From contig NZ_CANPVT010000008.1 in the NCBI RefSeq assembly GCF_947581735.1, positions 337,846-401,845 on the forward strand: a DNA stretch of 64,000 nucleotides. Reading direction: 5' to 3'. Positions within the stretch are counted from its first letter, which is position 1, and each line of letters starts with the position of its first letter. Under the pieces are notes generated by a model, which saw nothing but the letters and a program-made list of their open reading frames with translations, was not told where the DNA came from and did not search any database. This DNA is from Candidatus Palauibacter soopunensis (GTDB taxonomy: Bacteria; Gemmatimonadota; Gemmatimonadetes; Palauibacterales; Palauibacteraceae). A program made the translations under genes and the position numbers. Shown here in pieces: positions 52,060 to 60,528 of the stretch.

Positions 52060-54027
52060 ATGTGCCGCCCACACCGCCGGTCCTGCGCCCCGCGCCGTGG
52101 CTTCCACGCGACGGCGGCCGTCTTGCTCCTGCTCGCCTGTGCCGTTCCCCAAAGCCACGCCCAGTCGCTCGACGACTGGTTGAGCGTCTCGCGGGTCGGC
52201 GAGTTCGCCTGGTCGGTGGACGGCGAGCACATCTTCTACACATCCAACGATGACGAGTCCGGCACGCGGGCCATCTTCCGCGTGCGGTCCGACGGCTCCG
52301 GAGCGGAGCGTCTGGGCTGGCCGCCCACCGACGTCCGCCCGGAGCCTGCCCGAAGCCTTCAGGTCTCCTCCTCAGGCGACGAACTCGTCTTCGTCTCCGC
52401 GAGGTACTATCAGGGTTTCGACAACCTCTGGCGGCTGCCCACCTCGCCGGCCGGAGCGGGACCGAGGCCGATCACGTTCAACGACGCCGTGATCGAGACC
52501 GCCCCGACCCTCGCGCCGGACGGTCGCACGGTGGCCTATCAGGTCCGAACGCCGGCCGGTCCCCGGATCTTCCTCCGCGATCTGACGGAGCCCCGCGCCT
52601 GGCCCCGCCTCTTCACGACGGACGGCGCGAACGAAACTTCTCCCCTCTTCTCGCCGGACGGCCGCTCCATCGCCTATTCCCGTGCCGGCGAAATCTGGAT
52701 TCGCGCGCTCGATGGCGCCGAGGTCCGCCCGGTGGTCGATCCGGCGGTCGGGGGCGGAAACACCGGCTTCGCGTGGTCACCCGATGGGGCGCGCCTCGCT
52801 TTCCTCAATCGCCGGAGCGGCTGGGCCCAGGTCGCCGTCGTTCGGCTGGAGTCGGGGGAGGTCACGCCGATCACGTGGGATGAGCGCGAGCACGGGAGCA
52901 TCTCCTGGTCTCCGGACGGACGGTGGCTTGCCTTCACCCGTTCGGACGAGAGCGGTTTCTCCAATCAGATCGTCTTCGCGCCGGCGGATGGAACGCAGCC
53001 GCCCCGCTCCGTGACGCGAGGGAAGGGGATGCGCGCCCAGCCCCGCTTCTCGCCGGCTGGCGACGAGCTCGCCTGGATCGAGCAGGCGGATACGCGCACG
53101 GCCGACATCTGGAAGACCTCCTGGCGGGATGGACCGCGGGGGGAGACCGCGGTCCAGGTCACGCATTCGATGGGACGGATCGACTCGGCACGACTGAGCG
53201 AGGCCGAGGAAGTCTACTATCCCGGCCCGGACAACCTGCCTGTTCCCACGCTCCTCTACCGCCCGCGGGAATTCGACGCGTCGCGCCGATATCCGGTGAT
53301 CGTCCGGCTGCACGGGCACCCCGGCCAGTGGAACCACTCGTTCGAGATGATGCGCCAGTACTGGGTCCAGCGCGGCTTCGTCGTGGTGGCCCCCAACCCG
53401 CGCGGGAGCCGCGGCTTCGGGCAGGGGTTCCACGATCTCCACATCGCCGACTACGGCGGCGTGGAATTCCGGGACGTGATGAACGTTCTCCCCTTCCTCG
53501 AGGGACTCGGCTACGTGGACATGTCGCGCAAGGCGACCTGGGGCGGATCGGGCGGCGGGTACATGAGCCTGGTGATCGCGACGGAAGCACCCGATGTATT
53601 CGAGGCGCAGGTGATCCGGGCGCCGGTGTCCGACTGGCGGCTGCTGGCGAACGACCGCTTCGCCGCCTCCGGACGTCACTGGACGGCCGGCCGCACTCCA
53701 CGTCGCGAGCGCTCGGAATTCGGCGGCCCCTACGACGAAATCCCGGAGGAGTACGACCGACGTTCCCCCGTCAACTTCGTCGAAGCGGTCGAGGTCCCCC
53801 AGCTCCTCCTGCAGGGTCTCCGGGACGCCGCCGTGCCTCCGCGGCAGTCGCAGGTCTGGGCGGAGCGCATGCGGAACGCGGGAAAGGGCGATCTCCTCAC
53901 GTACGTGGAGTACCCTGACGAGGACCACAGCCTACGGCGCTACAAGGCGACCGTTCGCGACATTCTCGAGCGGATGGACGCCTTTCTCACCCGATACCTG
54001 CGGCTACGGGAGGACACTTCGCCATGA
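52060..54027 (+). CDS. S9-family prolyl oligopeptidase-like peptidase, secreted
   Basis: The 655-residue protein has a signal peptide (AAVLLLLACAVPQSHAQS), a seven-blade TolB-like propeller (about 35-380; SPDGRSIAYSRAGEIWIRALDG, SPDGRWLAFTRSDE) and a C-terminal alpha/beta-hydrolase domain. Catalytic residues are Ser497 (GGSGGGYMSL), Asp589 (LRDAAVPP) and His623 (DEDHSLR). GGAGG precedes the ATG at 52060. It probably cleaves short peptides after specific residues in the periplasm. Its stop overlaps the start of a second S9 gene (ATGA), so the two are coupled. Confidence 0.9.
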   Translation: MCRPHRRSCAPRRGFHATAAVLLLLACAVPQSHAQSLDDWLSVSRVGEFAWSVDGEHIFYTSNDDESGTRAIFRVRSDGSGAERLGWPPTDVRPEPARSLQVSSSGDELVFVSARYYQGFDNLWRLPTSPAGAGPRPITFNDAVIETAPTLAPDGRTVAYQVRTPAGPRIFLRDLTEPRAWPRLFTTDGANETSPLFSPDGRSIAYSRAGEIWIRALDGAEVRPVVDPAVGGGNTGFAWSPDGARLAFLNRRSGWAQVAVVRLESGEVTPITWDEREHGSISWSPDGRWLAFTRSDESGFSNQIVFAPADGTQPPRSVTRGKGMRAQPRFSPAGDELAWIEQADTRTADIWKTSWRDGPRGETAVQVTHSMGRIDSARLSEAEEVYYPGPDNLPVPTLLYRPREFDASRRYPVIVRLHGHPGQWNHSFEMMRQYWVQRGFVVVAPNPRGSRGFGQGFHDLHIADYGGVEFRDVMNVLPFLEGLGYVDMSRKATWGGSGGGYMSLVIATEAPDVFEAQVIRAPVSDWRLLANDRFAASGRHWTAGRTPRRERSEFGGPYDEIPEEYDRRSPVNFVEAVEVPQLLLQGLRDAAVPPRQSQVWAERMRNAGKGDLLTYVEYPDEDHSLRRYKATVRDILERMDAFLTRYLRLREDTSP

Positions 54028-55952
54028 AGGCGCCCATTGGCACTTCGTCGATCGTCTCTCTGATCCTTGTCTCGGCGGCCTGCGGGGTGCCCGGAGATGC
54101 GGTCCCCGGCGGGGGAGCGCCGGCGGAACTCGACCTCACGCTCGACAACATCCACCGCAACAACACGGGCGTGCGCGGCGTCTCGATTTCGCCGGACGGT
54201 CGTCACCTTGCGGTCTCCGGCTCGGGTCCGGATGGCGTGGGGCTGTACCTGGCGGAGCGCGGTGAGGAAGGCGGCTTCGGGACGCCGCGCCTCTGGCTTC
54301 GGGGCTCGAACCCGGTCTGGGCGCCGGACGGCGAACGGATCGCCCTCGCGGCCGGCGGCCAGATCCGCGTCGCGGACATTGGCGATGTCGAAGCGCGCCC
54401 GCTGATGGACCGAATGGAGGGTGTCCGGGCGCCGGCCTTCTCCCCGGATGGGCGGACGATCGCGTTCTACTCGACGGCGAGCGGCCACCAGGACATCTGG
54501 CTCGTGCCGGCCGACGGGTCGACCCCGCCGCGCCAGCTGACCGAGGCCGCCATGGCCCTCGACGATCCGCGCTTCGCGCCCGCCTGGCGGCCGGACGGCC
54601 GCGAGATCCTCTACGTGTCGAACGCCTCCGACTACTGGCACGACGATCTCTGGCTCGTTGACGTCGAGACGGGCGGCCGCCGGCAGCTCACCCGCTCGCT
54701 GATGGCGATGTCCACGCCCGTTTGGTCGCCGGAGGACGACCGGATCGCCGTGTTCGGCACCGCCAAGGACGAATACTGGTACGAGGACCTCTCCTACATC
54801 TACGTCATCGAGGATCCGGAAGCGGGCGCCGGGGCGTCGGAGCGCATCGTGGACATGCAGGCCTACGCGACGGACGCGGCGATGCGGCACGCCCCGTCCT
54901 GGTCGGCGGACGGCGCGTTCATCTACTTCCCCTACCTCGAACGCGGCACCGTCAACGTGTGGGCGGTGCCCGCCGCCGGCGGCGTGGCCACACGCGTCAC
55001 GCACATGGAAGGGACGATCTCGGGCGTCAGCCACACGGCGGGTGCCGGGGCCCTCGCCTTCGTCCACTCGTCGCCGACGCGGGGAGGGGAAGCGCACGTC
55101 CTCGACCTCGGCGGCGGCGTACCGGAGCGCCTCACCTCGTTCTCGCCGTCCTGGCGGTCCGTGGCGGCGCCCCGGGAGATCGCCTTCCCCAGCTTCGATG
55201 GACTCCGGATCCAGGGCTTCCTCTACCGCCCACCGCAACTGGCGCAAGGGGCCACCTGTCCGGCGCTCGTCCAGGTCCACGGCGGCGGGACGAATTCCTA
55301 CCAGCAGGGTCTGAGCCTCACCGAACAGTACCTCGCCTCGAAGGGGTTCGTGGTGCTTGCGATCAACTACCGCGGGGGATCCGGCTTCGGGCGCGAGTTC
55401 CAGGACCTCTCCGTCGAGGACTGGCTGTGGGACCAGGCGCGGGATGCGGGCGCGGCGGCCGACTTCCTGCGCACGCTCCCGTACGTGAACGGGAAGGTGG
55501 GGATCTACGGCGGCAGCTACGGCGGAAGCATGTCGCTGTCCGCGATCAGTCTGACGCCGGACAAGTTCGACGCGGCCGTCCCCATGCGCGGCGCCTACTC
55601 GAAGCTGAACACGCTCGAGTACACGGACCGGCTGGGGAAGATCTTCTCGGTCACGGGCCACGGCGGCACGCCGGAGGAGCGCCCCGACACGTACGCCAAG
55701 AGCGACGTCGTGTCGCGCATCGCCGACATCACGGCTCCCGTTCTCCTCATGCACGGGGAACTCGACCGCCGCGTGCCGATCCAGAACTTCGAGAACGCGG
55801 TGGCCGAATTCGAGCGGCTCGGCAAGCGCGTCGAGGTGAAGACGTATCCGGACGAAGCGCACGGTTTCCGGAACCCGGACAATCGCGTCGACACCTGGTC
55901 GCGCCTGGAGGAGTTCTTCACCCGGCACCTCGGCGGCTGCGCCACGGGCTGA
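54024..55952 (+). CDS. S9-family dipeptidyl-peptidase-like enzyme, lipoprotein
   Basis: The 642-residue protein has a lipobox (LILVSAACG, Cys20), a propeller of WD40/TolB type (SPDGRTIAFYSTASGHQDIW, RPDGREILYVS) and an S9 catalytic domain with Ser498 (YGGSYGGSMSL), Asp581 (GELDRRVP) and His613 (DEAHGF). This pattern matches dipeptidyl or acylaminoacyl peptidases. It is translationally coupled to the S9 gene upstream. Its propeller N-terminus closely resembles the truncated gene at 63312. Confidence 0.9.
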   Translation: MKAPIGTSSIVSLILVSAACGVPGDAVPGGGAPAELDLTLDNIHRNNTGVRGVSISPDGRHLAVSGSGPDGVGLYLAERGEEGGFGTPRLWLRGSNPVWAPDGERIALAAGGQIRVADIGDVEARPLMDRMEGVRAPAFSPDGRTIAFYSTASGHQDIWLVPADGSTPPRQLTEAAMALDDPRFAPAWRPDGREILYVSNASDYWHDDLWLVDVETGGRRQLTRSLMAMSTPVWSPEDDRIAVFGTAKDEYWYEDLSYIYVIEDPEAGAGASERIVDMQAYATDAAMRHAPSWSADGAFIYFPYLERGTVNVWAVPAAGGVATRVTHMEGTISGVSHTAGAGALAFVHSSPTRGGEAHVLDLGGGVPERLTSFSPSWRSVAAPREIAFPSFDGLRIQGFLYRPPQLAQGATCPALVQVHGGGTNSYQQGLSLTEQYLASKGFVVLAINYRGGSGFGREFQDLSVEDWLWDQARDAGAAADFLRTLPYVNGKVGIYGGSYGGSMSLSAISLTPDKFDAAVPMRGAYSKLNTLEYTDRLGKIFSVTGHGGTPEERPDTYAKSDVVSRIADITAPVLLMHGELDRRVPIQNFENAVAEFERLGKRVEVKTYPDEAHGFRNPDNRVDTWSRLEEFFTRHLGGCATG

Positions 55953-56056
55953 GTCCCGCCGCTCCGGAAACCGCCGCCGCCGGTCCCACGTAGGACCTTG
56001 CAGCGCGGGCGGTGCCCCGCTGACTGGAAATCCGGACGATGCATGGGAGGAGATAC

Positions 56057-56263
56057 GTGAAGAACCCGCTGACAGCCGCCGTGCTGAGCTTTCTCGTACC
56101 GGGCGTCGGCCAGTGGTACAACGGCAAGTTCCTGCGCGGACTCTTCTGGTTGCTGGTAACCCCCGGCCTGTGGCTCGGAACCGGCGGCACGCTGGGCTGG
56201 ATCTGCCATATCGTTTCCGCCGTCACGGCGTACAGCTACGCGAACCGCCTGTACGTCCGCTAG
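56057..56263 (+). CDS. 68-residue membrane protein (TM2/DUF5683-like)
   Basis: A GTG at 56057 follows GGAGGAGA. The product, beginning VKNPLTAAVLSFLVPGVGQWYNGKF, has two hydrophobic segments, with the Gly/Pro-rich FLVPGVGQWYNGKFLRGLFW motif common in small TM2-like or DUF5683 proteins. An ATG at 56039 would add six residues. It shares the CTAG tetranucleotide with the stop of the convergent serine hydrolase. Function unknown. Confidence 0.7.
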   Translation: MKNPLTAAVLSFLVPGVGQWYNGKFLRGLFWLLVTPGLWLGTGGTLGWICHIVSAVTAYSYANRLYVR

Positions 56264-57987
56264 GGCACGCGTTCGAAGCGGCCGTAGTAGTCCATTTCGA
56301 CGCCCGTCACGCGGGCGGTGGCGTCCAGCATGAACGAGACGCCGATCCTGACGTCGCCGAACCACATGTCGAAGCGGTCGACGTGCCAGTGCTCGAGCGG
56401 CATCCGCACCGGCCGCTCGCGCCCATCGAACTCGGCCACGAGCCGCAGTTCGCCGGCCGACTCGGCGGCCCCGTTCACCGACCCGTTGCGTTCGGCGCCT
56501 GCCGACGCGCTCGCGGCCGGACGTTCGTGCACTCCCGGCGTCCCGTCCCATCGGCCCAGCCGGCCCTCGGCCGGCATGAGCGGCGGGATCGCTTCGTCCG
56601 TCAGTCGGATGCGCAGCTCGCCGGCGTAGCCGTTGCGGTAGGTCCCGACGTAGGCCTCGAGCGGCACCGAGTGACCCTGGTCGAGCCGGGCCGCCTGCCG
56701 AGCCTCCTCCGCCTCGAAGGCCCGCCGGTTCCCCTCGGCGACGCTCCGCTCGAATTCCGCGTGCCAGTCGCGGCTCCGGAGCTCTTCTGTGCCCACGAAA
56801 CGCGCCATCGCCCACTTCGTGAGCACCCACGGAAGCTCGGAGTTCCGGTTCGTCGTCGCCCACACGCCGAAGCCCTGTTCCGGCGCCAGCGCGATCGAGC
56901 AGTTGAACCCCAGCGCGTTCCCTCCGTGGCCCACGCCCGTGACGTCCCCGAATCTCCCTGTGGACCAGCCCATCGCGTACGCGCCCGGCCCCTCGAAGGG
57001 CATCCAACTGCTCGGGTTCCGAATCACGGTGTGCGGCGTATGCATGAGCTCGACGGATGAGCGGGAGAGCGGGGGGTTCGGGTGGGTGCCGACGTGGAAC
57101 CGCATCCACTCGGTGATCTCGTCCGCCGATGTGATCACGCCGCCGGAGGGCACGGTGACGTCCTCGGCGTACTGCCAGGGCACCGGCTCCAGCGGCATTC
57201 CCGTGGTCGCCGCGTTCCCGATGAACCTCCGCTCGATGATCGCATGCGGCTCGGCGTGGTTCGGGCTCGCGTTGGCGGGCGCCATGCGCGCCGTCGTCGT
57301 CGTCATCCCCAGCGGATTCCAGAGTTTCTCCCGCGCATAGGAGTCCCAGTCCGTTCCGGAGACGGTCTCCACGAGGTGACCCGTGAGAACGAACATGTCG
57401 TTCGTGTACCCGTAGCGATCACGGAAAGCGTGGTCCGGGTCGGTGTGGGGGAGTCGCATGAGATAGTCGCGCCTGTCGGCGACGAGCGGGCGCAGCGGCT
57501 GATTGCTCCCGGTTCCGACACGGTGCGTCACGATGTCCCGCACGCGGATCTCTTGCGTCGTCCACGGGTCGTGGAGACGGAACCAGGGGATGTGGTCCGT
57601 GATGCGGTCGTCCCAGCGCAGTTTCCCCTCTTCGACCAGCGAGGCGATCGTCGCGGCCCCGAACGCCTTCGAGCAGGAACCGATGCTGAACAGCGTCCCT
57701 GCGTCCACCGGCGTGTCCCGACCCAGTTCGCGCACGCCGTAGCCGGTGGATAGATAGCTCTCGCCCTTGTACACGATGGCCAGCCCCAGTCCGGGTACCT
57801 CCCACCGCGCCATCGCGTCCTCGACCCACGCGTCGATCTCTTCGACCGCGGGGGGAGGCGGGGCGGGAGACTGCGCCTGCGCGGCCTGGGCTTGGGCCGC
57901 GAGCAGGAACGCTGCTCCGAGAAGCACCGTGGCCGGTACGCCGCGGCGCCGCGTTGGCTGCATGGAAAGACGGTTCCGGGATGTCAT
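56260..57987 (-). CDS. Class C beta-lactamase-related serine hydrolase with C-terminal domain
   Basis: The 575-residue protein has Ser104-x2-Lys107 (SIGSCSKAFG), the YTN motif (YGYTNDMF) and HGG (VGHGGNALGF). After the hydrolase domain comes a DUF3471-like C-terminal region (about 430-575; LEAYVGTYRNGYAGELRIRL). The ATG at 57987 is preferred because AGGAGGG lies 5-6 bases upstream; the ATG at 57963 would shorten the N-region. A signal peptide (LLGAAFLLAAQAQAAQAQ) exports it. It is only distantly related to the tandem pair at 34.6-38.1 kb. Confidence 0.87.
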   Translation of the reverse strand: MTSRNRLSMQPTRRRGVPATVLLGAAFLLAAQAQAAQAQSPAPPPPAVEEIDAWVEDAMARWEVPGLGLAIVYKGESYLSTGYGVRELGRDTPVDAGTLFSIGSCSKAFGAATIASLVEEGKLRWDDRITDHIPWFRLHDPWTTQEIRVRDIVTHRVGTGSNQPLRPLVADRRDYLMRLPHTDPDHAFRDRYGYTNDMFVLTGHLVETVSGTDWDSYAREKLWNPLGMTTTTARMAPANASPNHAEPHAIIERRFIGNAATTGMPLEPVPWQYAEDVTVPSGGVITSADEITEWMRFHVGTHPNPPLSRSSVELMHTPHTVIRNPSSWMPFEGPGAYAMGWSTGRFGDVTGVGHGGNALGFNCSIALAPEQGFGVWATTNRNSELPWVLTKWAMARFVGTEELRSRDWHAEFERSVAEGNRRAFEAEEARQAARLDQGHSVPLEAYVGTYRNGYAGELRIRLTDEAIPPLMPAEGRLGRWDGTPGVHERPAASASAGAERNGSVNGAAESAGELRLVAEFDGRERPVRMPLEHWHVDRFDMWFGDVRIGVSFMLDATARVTGVEMDYYGRFERVP

Positions 57988-58043
57988 TACGGCCCTCCTG
58001 CTCAAGTCGCCGGGCTGTTCGACCGGCGTTGTCACTCAAACCG

Positions 58044-59648
58044 CTAGGGGAGTCCGAATACCCACAGGACGCCGCCCGCGGCGGTCGCGATCCGCTGTTC
58101 GCCGTCCACCTCGAACGACATGGGGCCGGTGCGGACGCCGGCGCCGGCCTGGAAGTCCCACAGCGCCTCTCCCGTCTCCGCGTCGAGAGCGAAGATGTTG
58201 CCCTCGTTGCTTCCGCCGAAGACGAGGCCGCCCCGCGTGGCCATCACGCCGGCCCACGGCGGAGAGAGCAGCGGGAACTCCCACCGCAATTCCCCCGTCA
58301 GCACGTCGAGCGCCTTCACGGCGCCGCTCGCGTCGTCGCCGGACAGCGCCTGCTCCCCGCCGCCGAGAAACGGCTGTCCGGGCTCGTACTCGACGGCGGC
58401 CTTGTAGTAGATGGCCCCCATGATCCGGGTCGCCTGGTAGAAGAGCCCGGTGTCGGGGCTGTACGAAGGGCTGAACCAGTTCGCCGCCCCCTGGAGGCTG
58501 GGCCACACGAGGTTCCCCTCCTCCGTGGGCTCGGTGCCGGGAATCACGATCGGGCGGCCGTTCGCGTCGAGGCCCTCGGCCCACGTCTGCTTCGAGTACT
58601 CCACGCCGTGCAGGAACTCGCCCGTTTCGCGGTCGAGCACGTAGTAGAAGGCGTTCCGGTTCGCGGTGACGACCAGCTTGCGGGGCTCTCCCTCCCATTC
58701 GGCGTCCACGAGCACCTGGATCTGATTCGCGTCCCAGTCGTGCGTGTCGTGCGGCGTGTACTGGAAGTACCACTGCATCTCGCCCGTGTCGGGATCGAGG
58801 GCGAGGATGGAGTTCGTGTACAGGTTGTCGCCGGGCCGCAGGTCCCCGTTCCAGTCGGGCGCCGGGTTCCCGGTGGGCCAGTAGAGAAGGTCCAGTTCGG
58901 GGTCGTACGAACCGGTGAGCCACGTCGAGCCGCCGCCGTGCTCCCAGCTGTCGCCGCCCCACGTCTCGCTCCCCGGTTCGCCCGGCCGGGGGATCGTGAA
59001 CGTGCGCCAGAGGCGATCTCCGGTGTCGGGGTCGTAGGCGTCGACGAAGCCGTTCGCGCCGGCCTCCGCGCCGGACACGCCGACGATGACCTTGCCGTCG
59101 AGCGCGAGCGGCGCCGTCGTGATCGAGAAGCCGAGGAAGTTGTCCGCGACGTCCACCTCCCAGCGGACGGCGCCGGAGCCTGCGTCGAGCGCCACGAGGC
59201 GGGCGTCGAGCGTGCCCACGAACACCGTCTCGTCGAGGATGGCGACGCCCCGGTTTACGCGGGGGAAGCCGATGTTCTTCGTCGAGGTCGGGACTTCCGC
59301 GGACCAGTTCCAGAGGCGGCGCCCGGTACGGGCGTCGAGCGCGCTCACGTTGCTCGGCGGTTCCGTCACGTACATCACGCCGTCGACGACAACGGGCGTC
59401 GTCTCGATGAGCCCGCCGCTCATCTGGTAGGCCCAGATCACCTTGAGGTCCCCGACGTTTCCGCGGTGGATCTGGTCAAGCGCGGAGAAGCGGTGCGAGG
59501 CGTAATTGCCCGAGTACATGAACCAGTTGTGCGGCTCGTCGTCCGCGTTCACGAGGCGTTCGAACGATACCTGCGCGGCCACGCCCGCGAGAACTCCGCT
59601 GCACAGCAAGGTCGCCGCCGCGAGCGCGGAGGCCGCCATAGCCTTCAT
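58044..59648 (-). CDS. PQQ-dependent alcohol dehydrogenase, lanthanide-type Asp
   Basis: The 534-residue protein has a signal peptide (to about VAAQ) and eight-blade propeller repeats (LDARTGRRLWNW, LDAGSGAVRWEV, YDPDTGDRLWRTF). Metal ligands Glu195 (GAEAG) and Asn261 (TGNP) and catalytic Asp304 (HDTHDWD) fit PQQ alcohol dehydrogenases; Asp306, two residues on, is the extra acid characteristic of lanthanide-using enzymes. No vicinal Cys-Cys is present. It has no cytochrome domain of its own but overlaps the cytochrome c gene by four bases (ATGA), its likely electron acceptor. No PQQ synthesis genes are in the window. Confidence 0.88.
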   Translation of the reverse strand: MKAMAASALAAATLLCSGVLAGVAAQVSFERLVNADDEPHNWFMYSGNYASHRFSALDQIHRGNVGDLKVIWAYQMSGGLIETTPVVVDGVMYVTEPPSNVSALDARTGRRLWNWSAEVPTSTKNIGFPRVNRGVAILDETVFVGTLDARLVALDAGSGAVRWEVDVADNFLGFSITTAPLALDGKVIVGVSGAEAGANGFVDAYDPDTGDRLWRTFTIPRPGEPGSETWGGDSWEHGGGSTWLTGSYDPELDLLYWPTGNPAPDWNGDLRPGDNLYTNSILALDPDTGEMQWYFQYTPHDTHDWDANQIQVLVDAEWEGEPRKLVVTANRNAFYYVLDRETGEFLHGVEYSKQTWAEGLDANGRPIVIPGTEPTEEGNLVWPSLQGAANWFSPSYSPDTGLFYQATRIMGAIYYKAAVEYEPGQPFLGGGEQALSGDDASGAVKALDVLTGELRWEFPLLSPPWAGVMATRGGLVFGGSNEGNIFALDAETGEALWDFQAGAGVRTGPMSFEVDGEQRIATAAGGVLWVFGLP

Positions 59649-60463
59649 GATCCTCCTCCGAGGTCGGCCAGGAAGGCGACGAGGTCGTCGATGTCCGCTT
59701 CCGTCATCTCCTCCACGGCGGGCATCAGGGAGTGATCGAACTGTTTCTCGAGTTCCACGAGATCTTCCTTGCGAAGCGAGACCGTGCGGCCGGAGATCGA
59801 CCGCAGCTGGATCGTGAAGGCGTCCTCGTTCACGCGCATGCCCGTGATGACGCGGCCCTCGCGCGTGACCGCGCGGATCGGCAGGTATCCCCTGAAACCC
59901 CGCAGGATGCCTCGCCGGGAGACCGGCAACTCCGAATCGGGCGTCCGGAGGGACGCGTAGAGGTACTCGACGCCGCGGCGCAGCCCGATGCCGGTGAGAT
60001 CGGGGCCGATCCCCGTCCCGCGGCCGTCGACGACGTGGCAGGAGTAGCAGTCGCCGGCGGCGGCGAACACCTCTCGCCCGCGCGCGGCGTCTCCCGCGAT
60101 CTCCACGACGGCGCCCTGCCCGAGCGTGCGGACGTAGGCGGCCATGAGGTCGACCTCCAGGTCCGACACCAGGTTCGCCCTCGTCCCCGGCATGCCGGTA
60201 CCTGGGATCCCGCGCCGGATCACCCGGACGAGCGATTCGTGGTCCGGCGCGCGGGGCAGGGTGGGGCGCGCCAGGCTCGGCCCCTCGCCTCCGTGGCCGA
60301 GCATGCCGTGACACCGGCCGCAGTGGGCCTGGTAGAACATCTCGCCGCGCGCGAGACCGGCTTCGGTGACGTCGGGCTCATCCTGGGCCGCGGCCTGGCC
60401 GGTCGCCACGAGCGGGCTTGCCGCAAGCGCGAGACCCAACAGGCTCAGACGGGGACGTCGCAT
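59645..60463 (-). CDS. Di-heme cytochrome c, partner of the PQQ dehydrogenase
   Basis: The 272-residue protein has a signal peptide (LLGLALAASPLVATGQAAA) and two heme c sites, Cys48-x2-Cys51-His52 (AHCGRCHG) and Cys139-x2-Cys142-His143 (DCYSCHV). MPGT (91-94) may give one axial Met. The C-terminal region resembles the 'cytochrome c, Planctomycete/Verrucomicrobia type' extension. The ATG at 60463 follows GGAGGAGGA. It probably carries electrons from the alcohol dehydrogenase encoded in overlap downstream. Confidence 0.87.
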   Translation of the reverse strand: MRRPRLSLLGLALAASPLVATGQAAAQDEPDVTEAGLARGEMFYQAHCGRCHGMLGHGGEGPSLARPTLPRAPDHESLVRVIRRGIPGTGMPGTRANLVSDLEVDLMAAYVRTLGQGAVVEIAGDAARGREVFAAAGDCYSCHVVDGRGTGIGPDLTGIGLRRGVEYLYASLRTPDSELPVSRRGILRGFRGYLPIRAVTREGRVITGMRVNEDAFTIQLRSISGRTVSLRKEDLVELEKQFDHSLMPAVEEMTEADIDDLVAFLADLGGGS

Positions 60464-60528
60464 GATCCTCCTCCTCCTCGGCAGGCCTCCCTTTACGTCA
60501 CTAATCAACGTAGCGGCCCGGCGGGGCG

